Of a stretch of DNA of 64,000 bases, positions 33,722-46,033 are shown in pieces; the first letter of the stretch is position 1, and each line of letters begins with the position of its first letter. This DNA comes from Nicotiana tabacum (taxonomy: Eukaryota; Streptophyta; Magnoliopsida; Solanales; Solanaceae), in the NCBI RefSeq assembly GCF_000715075.1, contig NC_134103.1:51576730-51640729 (forward strand). The letters are read 5' to 3'. The notes beneath the pieces were generated by a model. It searched no databases, was not told where the DNA came from, and saw only the letters and a list, made by a program, of their open reading frames with translations. The translations under genes were made by a program, and so were the position numbers.

Positions 33722-34374
33722 TGTCACGACCCAACTAGAGGGTCATGACTAGCACCCGGGCCATACTTGCCGAGCACCAACGTACATTTTATCTAACCTT
33801 CCTTATTATCTTTAAGGGCCGACAAGATAAATATAAATGGTAGACATGGATCATGAACATCCAACAATGAAAGATAATGGAATGAACATACATAATATGG
33901 GACGACAAGACTGTCAAGAAACTATATATAAGGTACGAGCTACCATGCTGCCATGAAAGACTATACAACAAAAATCAGCCGACAAGGCATTCCAAACCAT
34001 ACATGAGTCGACAACTGTCTATGAGCCTCTAAAGGAACATAAGTTCTGCAACATTGCCGGAACAGGGACCCCGACATACCCATAATGTCTATAACAAAAA
34101 CGCATACCAAGACCACGGCAAGTCCGGAGAAGGGATCTCGCCAATAATCGCTGAACTGGATAGCCTACTGTGGTGGGGGAGCTGCGTCTACCCGCCTATC
34201 AGGACCTGCAGCACGACATGTAGCGTCCACAAATAAAAAGTACGTCAGTACGTATAAAGCACTGAGTATGTAAGGCAGGAAAGCATAAGTAAGGACAGTA
34301 ATGTAAACAGGGATAGAGAATATACAACCTGTGACATCTGGGTACCTCTGAGGGCTACTGACATGAAATACATG

Positions 34375-34405
<31 letters not shown>

Positions 34406-36300
34406 CATAAACGTTTAAAACATATACATGAAACACATGATACATACATATATATACATAAACTTTTAAAATATACGCCTTTGTGGGCATCACCATCATC
34501 ATATCGTACCCGGCCGTAATAGGCTCGGTAAAACGTACCCGGCCATCATAGGGCTCGGTAGAATCGTACCCAGCCACGTAGAGCTCGGTAAAACCCAACT
34601 GATCAGTGGTTGCACAATAGGTGTCGTACCCGACCGACTATAGCGCGGCCCGATAGAGTAAAATAGATACATATATATGATGCATGTTGGACTCATTGGA
34701 ATCACATTTTGAACCTTTCGGAGTGACGTAAGGTCGGTATCCTTCGTACACGTTATTAGGATTAACTCTTCATCAAGAATCTTATAAGAATCAGGAATTA
34801 CCAATAACATTGATAACATAAGAATAAGAGAAGTAACATCAACATCAATCGTTCCATAAGAAGGGCAGCAATGTAAGTACTGCTAGCTTCTAAGAGTAGA
34901 GTATCTTTGGAAGCTCGTTCATTACATTATGTACAATCGGAGTCGTGCAAAAAAATGAAGGGGATAGCCTCACATACCTTGTATATACTTCCCAACCTCA
35001 AGCTATGAAAATGTCACGACTCCTTAGTCTACAATAAGAGAAATGACACTATCATTATCGTTTAAGCGTCGTAACTATTATGTATCGACCGCAACCTATT
35101 TTACGATGAAACAGACAGCACCTCCCCTATTTATATGACTTCCCACAAGTCAATACAATCACCAAACAGCCCAAACAGCATCATTAATAATCATATTGAG
35201 CCTCCCAAAATAGTCCACCAACCAACAACATTACTACCAAGCCTTTCGATATATATTTCACAAGTTCTAGCTTCAACGACTTAGCCGCAACTTGGATAAT
35301 CTTAAATACATGTAGAGTAAGAGGTTACTTACCTTTAAATATAAAGAACAAATCCAATTTGACCTTAATTTTCCACGAAATATCCCTCCAATGCTGCCAC
35401 AAGAACAAGGAAGCGAAACTAGCAATCAATTCGGATTTTTCGGCACTAGAATTACTTTAGAAGACTTGAAATCACCTAGGGTTGATATTAAAAACTTGAG
35501 GGAGTATTTACAAAACATAAAACACTTAAAACAACCTCCCACATGTGCTGGAACAACACAAGAAAATCAGCAAAAACAAGAAGAACAAGAAACTTACTAG
35601 CCCCACGGGATTCCCGACACTTGATTTGTGTTGTTTGCCCTTTGTTTGGGTCTTGGATCATGAGAGAACCTTGAGAGAGTGTTTTTAGGGTTCTAAGGTC
35701 TGAATATACTGAAAAATAATGACTTAAAACGGGGTTGAGATATCTTATATATATCCATATGTCTTAAATCGCCTATATGGGCCCCATAGAGAGCTGCTTG
35801 GCGTACTCTCGCAAAAACGCGAATATCTCTCTATTCCGAGATCGTATCGACGAATGGTTTAATGAGTTGGAAACTAGACTCATAGATCTTCAATTTGATA
35901 GGTATATCACCCCAAAATTCTAAGTACATTGGGAGAAAAATGTAGTAACATTTGACCTAAAGTTTAAGTAAAATTATAAACGTAAGTTGCAACAACTTTT
36001 ATCGACTTTTGTTTCATAACTCGCTTGACTTCAAGACTTATGATACGGATATTATATGATTCAAATACATTAAAACATGACCTCTTGGGACAATTAATCA
36101 CCTCTAGTGTTACCTGAAAATACGGGTTACAACATCCTTGATTCGTTTAACTTCTAATACTTGTTAACCACTCTTATACACCCTTGTATTGTTTAAGACC
36201 AATAGGATTAACTTCTTATTATCTCAAAGATAATCTCTTCTTGGATTTACGTCGACTAACTTACGGCATGATCTAAGGTATGCGAATTTGGGTTGTAACA
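33722..36300 (-). repeat. 3' LTR of the chromodomain gypsy element
   Basis: 2579 bases; pairs with 41567-44067. It is 78 bases longer than its partner, mainly because a segment around a (TA)n run is duplicated at about 34370-34480 (two 'ACATGATACATACATATATA' starts against one in the other LTR). The four-fold 'CGTACCCGGCC...GGCTCGGTA' block at 34503-34650 is an internal tandem feature present in both LTRs. Confidence 0.92.
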
Positions 36301-36335
36301 CCCTCTCCCCCTTGGGAACATTCGTCCTCGAATGT
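36301..36335 (-). promoter_or_regulatory. Polypurine tract and adjacent palindrome
   Basis: The minus strand reads AAGGGGGAGAGGG directly against the 3' LTR, the expected plus-strand priming site for reverse transcription. Next to it is the palindrome ACATTCG-TCCT-CGAATGT (36318-36335). A near-identical palindrome sits beside the purine tract of the LARD-like element. Confidence 0.85.
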
Positions 36336-36561
36336 AAGGGTTTATGGGGTGTCTAACTCATCTTGGATTCCGACGAAAATTTCCGACTGAGTTTCCCCTA
36401 TAAAATGGATACTAGCCAAACTTGCAAACAGTTAAACCCAACTTATGGCCTTACAAGACTATACAAAGCATTATGGATATGTACAATATCTGCATATCAC
36501 CATTTTGTATTTAAAAAAAAGTATTCACAAGCTATTGCTTACCTCATAGAGCCGTTCCACC

Positions 36562-38259
36562 TTATAATATGTCCTTCTTTCCCCCGGCATCCTCGTTATC
36601 TTCACTCTGGAATAGGTAAGGGTATTTAGACTTCATCTCCTCTTCTGCTTCCCATGTCATTTCTTCTATATTCTTGTTCCTCCATAATACTTTGACGGAA
36701 GCTACATCCCTTGTTCTCAGCTTGCAGACTTGTCGATCTAATATAGCCACTAGCACTTCATCATATGATAGATCCTCTGTAACTTGTACATCTTTGATAG
36801 GGATGACCCGAGAAGGGTCTCCAATACATTTCCTCAACATAGATACATGGAATACCGGGTGGACAAATTCCAATTCGGATGGCAATTCTAACTCATAAGC
36901 AACCTGTCCAATTCGTCGAAGAATGTTGTACGGCCCAATATACCGCGGACTCAACTTACCCTTCTTCCCAAAATGCATAACACCCTTCATCAGTGAGATC
37001 TTCAGGAAACCCAATCACCAACCTCAAATTCCAGATCACGACGTCGGACATCAGAATAAGACTTTTGCCTGCTTTGTGCCGTCCTCAGTCGCTCTTGTAT
37101 CAATTTCACCTTCTCAATGGCTTGGTGAATCAAATCTGGACCATATAAATCTATCTCACCGACTTCGAACCATCTAACTGGTGATTTATATCTCCTCCCG
37201 TACAGTGCCTCATACGGGGCCATTTTAATACTGGAATGGTAGCTATTATTGTAGGCGAATTCTATGAGTGCCAGATGGTCATCCCAATTCCCCTTGAAAT
37301 CTAGAACACATGCTCGTAGCATATCTTCAAGCATCTGAATGGTACGTTCAGCCTGTCCGTCAGTCTGCGGATGGAATGCAGTGCTGAGATTTACTTATGT
37401 GCCTAAACCCTTCTAAAAAGACCTCCAAAAGTTAGCCGTAAATTGAGCTCCTCGGTCTAGTATAATAGATACCGGCACCCCATGAAGCCTAACAATCTCC
37501 TTGATATACAACTTCGCATAATCTTCAGCCATGTAAGTTGTCTTAACTGGCAAAAAAATGGGCAGATTTTGTAAGTCGATCAACTATCACCCAGATGGAG
37601 TCAAACTTATGATAAAAGCGAGGTAATCCAATAATGAAGTCCATATTAATCACCTCCCATTTCCAGGTCAGAATCTCTATATTCTGAATCAATTCGCTAG
37701 GTTTCTGATGCTCGATCTTTACTTGTTGATAATTAGGACACTGGGCTACAAATTCTGCAATAGACTTCTTCATGTTATCCCACCAATACTGCTCCTTAAC
37801 GTCATGATACATCTTTGTCGAGCCGGGATGGATAGAATATCGGGACTGATGAATCTCAATCATAATCTTCTCTCGCAACCCTGCCACACTAGGCACACAT
37901 AATCGGCCCTGGTATCTCAGTGTCCCATCTCCTCCGATCTTGAAAGCTGTAATCTTACACTGCTGAATTCCCTCTCTCAATCTTACTAAGGTAGGATCTT
38001 CATATTGCCGTGCTTTTACCTCGGCTACCAAGGATGATTCTGCTGTATTCTGTACAGTAACACCTCCATCATCAGAGTCCAACAATCTGATTCTCATAAT
38101 GGCCAGCTGATGAAGCTCTTTGGTCAACCCTTGTCTACCTGCCTCAATATGTATTAAGCTTCCCATTGACTTACGGCCGAGAGCGTCTGCCACAACACTG
38201 GCTTTACCGGGATGGTACAATATCTCGACGTCGTAGTCTTTCAGTAATTCAAGCCACCT
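36562..38259 (-). pseudogene. Gypsy integrase with chromodomain-like tail, broken
   Basis: Integrase inserts the cDNA into the chromosome. Frame 38220-37543 holds the end of RNase H and the zinc-binding region (H-x-H visible as YSIHPGSTKMYHD), but the final cysteine of the HHCC finger reads CPNYQQ, a Cys to Tyr change. After '[12 protein letters not shown]' the frame is lost in an A7/T7 run near 37548. Stops follow, then 37334-37002 ('EFAYNNSYHSSI', 'APYEALYGRR') and a shifted 37014-36562 carrying 'LSPRYIGPYNILRRIG', 'HPVFHVSMLRK' and the chromodomain-like 'VKVLWRNKNIEEMTWEAEEE'. Not functional. Confidence 0.9.
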
Positions 38260-38262
38260 ACG

Positions 38263-40178
38263 CTACCTTAAATTCAACTCCTTCTGCTTGAAGATGTATT
38301 GTAAACTCTTGTGATCTGTGTAGATGTCAACATGGACGTCGTATAAGTAGTGTTGCCATATCTTCAAAGCATATATTACTGCAGCCAATTCCAAATCATG
38401 AGTCGGGTAATTCTTTTCATGCTTCTTCAGTTGTCTTGATGCATAAGCAAACACCTTTTGCATCAATACGTACCCCAAACCTATACCTGAGGCATCACAA
38501 TATACCACATAACCTTCTATTCCTTCTAGGAGAGTGAGCACTGGCGCGAATGTCAATCGATTCTTTAGCTCCTGAAAACTACGTTCACAAGCATCAGACC
38601 ACTGGAATTTGGTAGCTTTCTGTGTTAACTTAGTCAATGGTGCTGATATAGAGGAAAACCCTTCTACAAACCGCCTATAATATCCTGCTAGCCCCAGGAA
38701 GCTGCGGATTTCTGACGGTGTTGTAGGTCTCGGCCAATTCTTCACTGCATCGATCTTCTGAGTGTCGACACTAATACCCTCATCAGATATCACATGGCCA
38801 AGGAATGCTACTGAGTTCATCCAGAATTCACATTTGGAGAGCTTAGCATATAACTTATGATCCTGAAGGGTCTGTAATACTATCCGCAAGTGGCCCGCAT
38901 GTTCCACCTCTGAACGAGAATACACCAGAATGTCATCAATGAATACGATCACGAACACATCAAGATACGGCCTGAATACACTATTCATGACATCCATAAA
39001 AGCTGCTGGGGCATTTGTTAGCCCGAACGACATCACCAAGAACTCAAAGTGCCCATATCTTGTCCGGAAGGCCGTCTTTGGAATATCCTTCTCCTTAACC
39101 CTCACCTGATGATACCCTGAACGCAAGTCAATCTTGGAGAAATACTTGGCACCCTGGAGTTGGTCAAACAGGTCATCAATCCTTGGAATTGGATACTTGT
39201 TCTTTATTTTAAACTTATTCAACTGTCGATGATCGATACACATCCTTAACGACCCATCTTTCTTCCGCACAAACAAGACTGGCACACCCCAAGGTAAAGT
39301 GCTAGGCCTAATGAAACCCTTATCCAACAAGTCCTTCAACTGCGCCTTCAACTCTCGCAACTCTGCCGGGGCCATCCTGTATGGAGGGATAGAGATCGGT
39401 TGAGTGTCAGGCAACGCATCAATGCTAAACTCAATCTCCCTTTCAGGAGGAAGGCCTGGGAGTTCATCTGTGAAAACATCTGGAAATTCATTGACAACGG
39501 GGATTGATTGTAGAGTAGGCGTCTTCGCCTCCGCATCCCTAATGCGAACAAGATGATAAATGTAACCTTTTGAGATCATCGTCCTTGCCTTAAGATAGGA
39601 AATAAACCTACCTTTCGGTGTAGCAATGTTCCCCTTCCATTCAATGGTGGGTTCACCAGAAAACTGAAACCTAACCATCTTCGTACGACAGTCAACATTT
39701 GCATAGCATGAGGCCAACCAGTCCATTCCTATTATCACATCGAAATCAACCATTTCTAACTCAAATAAATTTGCCGAGGTTTGGCGACTACAAATAATCG
39801 CAGTGCAACCTCTATATACCCTTCTAGCAATGACAAAATATCCTATCGGAGTGGATACCACAAGTGGTTTACTTATCAATTCAGGTTCAATGCCAAACTT
39901 ATTAGCCACAAAGGGTGTAACATATGATAAGGTAGATCCCGGATCAATTAGCGCATATACATCATAAGAAAACACAGACAATATACCTGTAACAACATTC
40001 GGAGATGATTCGAGATCTTGTCGACCTACTAGAGCATAGGTTCGATTTTGAGCACCACTCGAACTCGGCACTGAACCTCTACCTCTACCATGACCTGTCG
40101 ACTGTTGAAAACCTTGTGCTGGAGGTTGAACTGATGAGGAAGAACCAGACACAGATCCAGTCGGCTGAGCCATACCAC
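38263..40178 (-). pseudogene. Gypsy protease-reverse transcriptase-RNase H
   Basis: One open frame (part of 40209-38263). Protease motif [10 protein letters not shown] around 39945. The reverse transcriptase has '[19 protein letters not shown]', '[18 protein letters not shown]' and catalytic FIDDILVYS near 38930-38945. RNase H begins with [12 protein letters not shown] and continues to '[19 protein letters not shown]'. The frame ends at a TAG (38260-38262) exactly where the family reads a Gln, and reopens in the same frame at 38259, so a single substitution separates it from integrase. The domain order protease, RT, RNase H, integrase is Ty3/gypsy. Confidence 0.93.
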
Positions 40179-41361
40179 CACCTCCTCTGTTAGGACAATC
40201 CCGCATCATATGGCCAGGCTGTCCGCAAGAATAGCACGCATCGGAACCTCGACGACACAGTCCAAAGTGGGCCTTGCCGCACTGATCACAACGAGGTGTT
40301 GGGGGTCTCGTCTGACTAGTATCTCTATGAAATTGTGAGCCTGGTGCCCTCGAACTCTGACCTGAACCAGAATAGGTAAATCGATCATACCGAGGCCTCT
40401 AAAACTGTGGAGGAGCACTAGCTATAGGTGGCACCGAACTCCTCGAAGACTGGGGCCTGATACTGCCTCTAAACTTATCATAATACCCTGCAAATCTCTC
40501 CCTCTTATGCTGGCCCCTATCATGCTCCCTATCTGCCCTTTGCTGGCGCTTACGATCCTCTAGGGTCTGGGCATAAGCCTGAATACGGGAAATATCCATG
40601 TCCTCTACCAAGGAGGCTGTTGTGCACTCATTTATCAGATGTGGTCCCAACCCGTTCACGAACAGGTGCACCCTATCACTCATCTTGGCCACCATATGGG
40701 GAGCATACCTTGCTAAAGAATCAAACTGTATACTATACTCTCGTACACTCATATTACCCTGTCGAAGGTTCAAGAACTTATCAGCTCTAGCTCGTCGTAT
40801 CTCAACTGGCAAGTAGTGATGAAGAAAGGCCTCAGAAAATTCCTTCCACACGGCTGGAGGAGCGTTCGGACCCCTAGATCTCTCCCAACTATCATACCAA
40901 AAAATTGCTAAATCCCGTAACCGATAAGAAGCCAACTCTACTACCTCTGTATTACTAGCATGCATAACCCGCAATGTACGATGAACCTGATCAATAAATG
41001 TTTGCGGGTCCTCCTTGAGGTCTAATCCGGTAAACACTGGAGGGTCTAGATTAATAAAATCATGAACTCTCGCACTAACCGGTTTATCAGCAGCACCGGT
41101 ATTCTGCCTCTGATCCTGAGCAGCTACCAAGCTAGTCAATAATTGCACTGCACTGCGCATATCCTGGTCTGTAGTGCCAGACGGAGGAACTGGATGTACT
41201 GGGTGCCTCCTAATATCCTCTGGAGGAGACAAAGAGGTATGAGACGGCATCTCACTCTAAGCCTCACTTTGGCCTGCTCTGGCTGGAGGCACCTGACTGG
41301 TACCCTCTCCCACAGCTGTATCAATCCGTTTACTAATCGCTTGCTTCCTAGTCAAAGGCAT
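40179..41361 (-). pseudogene. Gypsy gag with zinc knuckle, two in-frame stops
   Basis: The likely original ATG is at 41359-41361 (MPLTRKQAISKRI). A TAG about 34 codons later separates it from the long frame 41250-40399, which contains the capsid region ('RQGNMSVREYSIQFDSLARY'). A second TAG at about 40399 interrupts the frame, which then continues in phase into a zinc knuckle, [14 protein letters not shown] (CX2CX4HX4C, near 40195-40240), and on into protease without a shift. Gag and pol were therefore one reading frame. Confidence 0.9.
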
Positions 41362-41550
41362 CGCTGAAAGAAAACAAGGTGAATATTAGATATGAACACT
41401 TACGACTCAACTCTACGCACGATCTAGATTCAAGAAGAAGGTAACAACCCTAGATGTCACGTAGCCTCCTGATTATAAATGTGGCACGCTACACATCCAT
41501 AATCAAAACTCTTCTAGACATGGCTCATAGACAACCCCTAGGACAGACTT

Positions 41551-41562
41551 GCTCTGATATCA
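41551..41562 (-). promoter_or_regulatory. Primer-binding site (initiator-Met tRNA)
   Basis: The minus strand reads TGATATCAGAGC four bases downstream of the 5' LTR, one mismatch from the TGGTATCAGAGC complement of plant initiator-Met tRNA. Confidence 0.85.
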
Positions 41563-41566
41563 AGTT

Positions 41567-44067
41567 TGTCACGACCCAACTAGAGGGTCATGACTAGCAC
41601 CCGGGCCATACTTGCCGAGCATCAACGTACATTTTATCTAACCTTCCTTATTATCTTTAAGGGCCGACAAGATCAATATAAATGGTAGACATGGATCATG
41701 AACATCCAACAATGAAAGATAATGGAATGAACATACATAACATGGGACGACAAGACTGTCAAGAAACTATATATAAGGTACGAGCTACCATGCTGCCATG
41801 AAAGACTATACAATAAAAATCAGCCGACAAGGCATTCCAAACCATACATGAGTCGACACCTATCTATGAGCCTCTAAAGGAACATAAGTTTTGCAATATT
41901 GCCGGAACAGGGCCCCGACATACCCATAATGTCTATAACAAAAACGCATACCAAGACCACGACAAGTCCGGAGAAGGGATCTCACCAATAACCGCTGAAC
42001 TGGATAGCCTACTGTGGTGGGGGAGCTGCGTCTACCCGCCTATCAGGACCTACAGCACGACATGCAGCGTCCACGTCAGTACGTATAAAGTACTGAGTAT
42101 GTAAGGCAGGAAAGCATAAGTAAGGATAGTAATGTAAACAGGGATATAGAATATATAACCTGTGACATCTGGGTACCTCTGAGGGCTACTGACATAAAAT
42201 ACATGATACATACATATATATACATAAACTTTAAAAAAACATACGCCTTTGTGGGCATCACAATCATCATATCGTACCCGGCCATAATAGGCTCGGTAAA
42301 ACGTACCCGGCCATCATAGGGCTCGGTAGAATCGTATCCGGCCACGTGGAGCTCGGTAAAACCCAACTGATCAGTGGATTCACAATAGGTGTCATACCCG
42401 ACCGACTATAGCGCGGCTCGGTAGAGTAAAATAGATACATATATATGATGCATGTTGGACTCATTGGAATCACATTTTGAACCTTTCAGAGTGATGTAAG
42501 GTCGGTATCCTTCGTACACATTATTAGGATTAAATCTTCATCAAGAATCTTATAAGAATCAGGAAGTACCAATAACATTGATAACATAAGAATAAGAGAA
42601 GTAACATCAACATCAATCGTTCCATAAGAAGGGCAGCAATGTAAGTACTGCTAGCTTCTAAGAGTAGAGTATCTTTGGAAGCTCGTTCATTACATTATGT
42701 ACAATCGGAGTCGTGCAAAAGAATGAAGGGGATAGCCTCACATACCTTGTATATACTTCCCAACCTCAAGCTATGCAAATGTCACGACTCCTTAGTTTAC
42801 AATAAGAGAAATGACACTATCATTATCGTTTAAGCGTCGTAACTATTATGTATCGACCGCAACCTATTTTACGATGAAACAGACAACACCTCCCCTATTT
42901 ATATGACTTCCCACAAGTCAATACAATCACCAAACAGCCCAAACAGCATCATTAATAATCATATTGAGCCTCCCAAAACAGTCCACCAACCAACAACATT
43001 ACTACCAAGCCTTTCGATATATATTTCACAAGTTCTAGCTTCAACGACTTAGCCGCAACTTGGATAATCTTAAATACATGTTGAGTAAGAGGTTACTTAC
43101 CTTTAAACAGAAAGAACAACTCCAATTTGACCTTAATTTTCCACGAAATATCCCTCCAATGCTGCCACAAGATCAAGGAAGCGAAACTAGCAATCAATTC
43201 GGGTTTTTCGGCACTAGAATTACTTTAGAAGACTTGAAATCACCTAGGGTTGATATTAAGAACTTGAGGGAGTATTTATAGAACATAAAACACTTAAAAC
43301 AACCTCCCACATGAGCTGGAACAACACAAAAAAATCAGCAAAAACAAGAAGAACAAGAAACTTACTAGCCCCACGGGATTCCCGACACTTGATTTGTGTT
43401 GTTTGCCCTTTGTTTGGGTCTTGGATCATGAGAGAACCTTGAGAGAGTATTTTTAGGGTTCTAAGGTCTGAATATACTGAAAAATAATGACTTAAAACGG
43501 GGTTGAGGCATCTTATATATATCCATATGTCTTAAACCGCCTATGTGGGCCCCATAGAGAGTTGCTTGGCGCACTCTCGCGAAAACGCGAATATCTCTCT
43601 ATTCCGAGATCGTATTGATGAACGGTTTAATGAGTTGGAAATTAGACTCATAGATCTTCAATTTGATAGGTATATCAACCCATAATTCCAAGTACATTGG
43701 GAGAAAAATGTAGTAACATTTGACCTAAAGTTTAAGTAAAATTATAAACGTAGTTGCGACAACTTTTACCGACTTTTGTTTCATAACTCGCTTGACTTCA
43801 AGACTTATGATCAGGATATTATATGATTCAAATACATTAAAACATGACCTCTTGGGACAATTAATCACCTCTAGTGTTACCTAAAAATACGGGTTACAAC
43901 ATCCTTGATTCGTTTAACTTCTAATACTTGTTAACCACTCTTATACACCCTTGTATCGTTTAAGACCAATATGATTAACTTCTTATCATCTCAAAGATAA
44001 TCTATTCTTGGATTTACGTCGACTAACTTACGGCATGATCTAAGGTACGCGAATTTGGGTTGTAACA
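41567..44067 (-). repeat. 5' LTR of the chromodomain gypsy element
   Basis: 2501 bases, partner of 33722-36300. It would contain the element promoter on the minus strand; I did not place a TATA box. The 73-codon plus-strand frame at 43060-43281 has a counterpart in the other LTR but no recognisable function. Confidence 0.92.
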
Positions 44068-44072
44068 ATGTG

Positions 44073-46033
44073 AGTTGCACAAAAATTCCAGCATGCGTGG
44101 GAGCTAAGATAAGCAAAGTATACATGCAACGGAGGGGCAGAAAGACCGGGAAAAGTAATAGCTTACGTTTAAAGGAAGCTTAGAGGAAAAAAAAAGAATT
44201 ATGCACTTAAGACTTTAGAGTGATATCCATGCACCATATATGTTGACAATCATACAGCCGTAAAAGATTCCGGTATAAGTTAAAAGAAAGAATTAAGCCC
44301 AGGTCATAGACAAATGATTGAATTATTAGAAGATTGTATCATGGATATTCCATAGCGTCCATGAAGGGCTAAAGTAATAACTAATACCAAGAGTCACAGA
44401 TCGGAAGACAGCTTAAGCTTACATAAAGGTTGGTCAGAGGGAAGAGGAAACTAAAGAGTTACATCAACTAAGTAAATCAGGAGTCTGATTATTGGACCCA
44501 GAAAATTATAGATATTGTGATTGAGAACATTGCAGGATCGCTCTTAATATCATAGGTACACGAGAGATAGTACAATAGACATATTCTATAATGGTCTACG
44601 ATAAAGTCAGTTAGAAGAGTACTAGCCTCATAAGAAGTCAATATGAAGCTCCCACCGGAGTGTGTATGCACCAGAGGTGCAAGTATTATAATAGAGCTTC
44701 AAGTCGCGGATGTGAATTATACCTATGTGGAAGGGAGGTCATGAAAGAGATAGAAGATGTGATGCGAGATTTTAAGGTAAGTAAGGTAAAGGTGAACAGC
44801 GTACGAGATACTCAAATGCAGAAGATCGTGAATAGTCCATACTTCGGATAGAAGGCTAGAAGCGCTGGGATTCAGTATCCATGAATGATAGCAGCATCGT
44901 CAGTGGCATATATCTTCCAGCCTATGGTTTCTAGGTACCGAGAGGCCTAGTTAAGAGAGTAAAGAAGAGTTTGAGACGATGTGATGTCTCGCTTGATGTT
45001 CGAAAATAACATAAGGAAATCTATGGTGCAAGCAAGTTGAAAGAAGGTTGCGAGTAGTATAACTAGATATGTATAGGTCGTAAGCTAAAGTATGGTAAAG
45101 CGACAAGCTTTTAGGAAGACAAGAGTAAGAATAAGAAAGAGCGAGTGAGAAAGTGATGAGAATGGATAAGTCCTTAGGATTAAGCCCATGAAAACAAGAG
45201 AGCTGATGGTTTCTCTAAGTTATAGAAAGCTCAGTATAGCCTGAATGAACTCAAAGGAGTCTAAGACTAATAGCATTTAAAAGAGATGGAATGTTGCCTT
45301 GATAGTAAAATGAGGGTATACTTGTGATAAATGAAGGATGATGTTTGAACCTTCGATTGAGTGATGATTTGAAGGGATTTCATGAATTGTACAGGATTAA
45401 AATACCCATGTAAGTGAGTCACATTGGGATGCTATAAAGTACGGTTATTGAAGTACAGTATCGCCGCTAAGTGGATCAGGAAAATCACTTCAAATATTCC
45501 TCGATGCAACGTAAGCCCTAGTGGCAATATTTTACGTAAGAAGTTTCAAGATATCAATGGTAGATTGTAGATCAACATTGAGGTAAATCAACAATGGATG
45601 GATAGAAGTTACAAAGTACAAAATGAGATATGGCAATATTCGTAAGTTCGACAAAGTACCGACCGAAGAACTTCAATACACCTATAGATGACCAGAGGGA
45701 CATATTATCAAGTTCTATATATGTTCCCAAAGTGAGGCCTAAAGACTAGCTAAAAGTTGAAGGGAAGAGTCGCATAGGAGCACATGCAAGGAAAAGGTCC
45801 TACAGCCTGCATGGCAGAAGGTAGCAAGAGTTACAAGATTGGAGGAATTCCGACCACATACCGTGGTGTGAGAAAGAGGCCTAAAGGGGGGAATGCCCTG
45901 GCCTTTGGATTTATTCAAAGAACAGTTACCTAAATGGCAAGGAGAATATTAAAGTATTCGGAAAACATAAGTTATGAAAATGATAAGTGCATCAGTTAAC
46001 ATTCGAGGATGAATGTTCCAAAGGGGGGAATGA
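44073..46033 (+). other. LARD interior, right half, with purine tract
   Basis: Continuation of the non-coding interior after the nested element. It ends with AACATTCG-AGGA-TGAATGTT (45998-46017) and the purine tract AAAGGGGGGAATGATA (about 46019-46033) directly before the 3' LTR. No pol or gag motif was found in any frame. Confidence 0.75.

Larger units (their letters stand above)
33722..44067 (-). mobile_element. Complete Ty3/gypsy element, chromodomain type, 10.3 kb
   Basis: 3' LTR 33722-36300, 5' LTR 41567-44067, target duplication ATGTG at 33717-33721 and 44068-44072. Both LTRs run TGTCACGACCC to GGGTTGTAACA on the plus strand. The primer-binding site (minus-strand TGATATCAGAGC, 41551-41562) and purine tract (AAGGGGGAGAGGG, 36301-36313) are in place. 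Gag-pol is full length but carries stops and shifts. The C-terminal chromodomain-like motif puts it in the chromovirus branch, probably Tekay/Del. LTR divergence over the first 450 bases is about a dozen differences by eye, so this is the youngest insertion in the nest. Confidence 0.93.

Noticed and set aside
34503..34650. Tandem CGTACCCGGCC...GGCTCGGTA blocks as a satellite or operator array
   Set aside because: Present identically in both LTRs of one element, so an internal LTR feature rather than an independent array.
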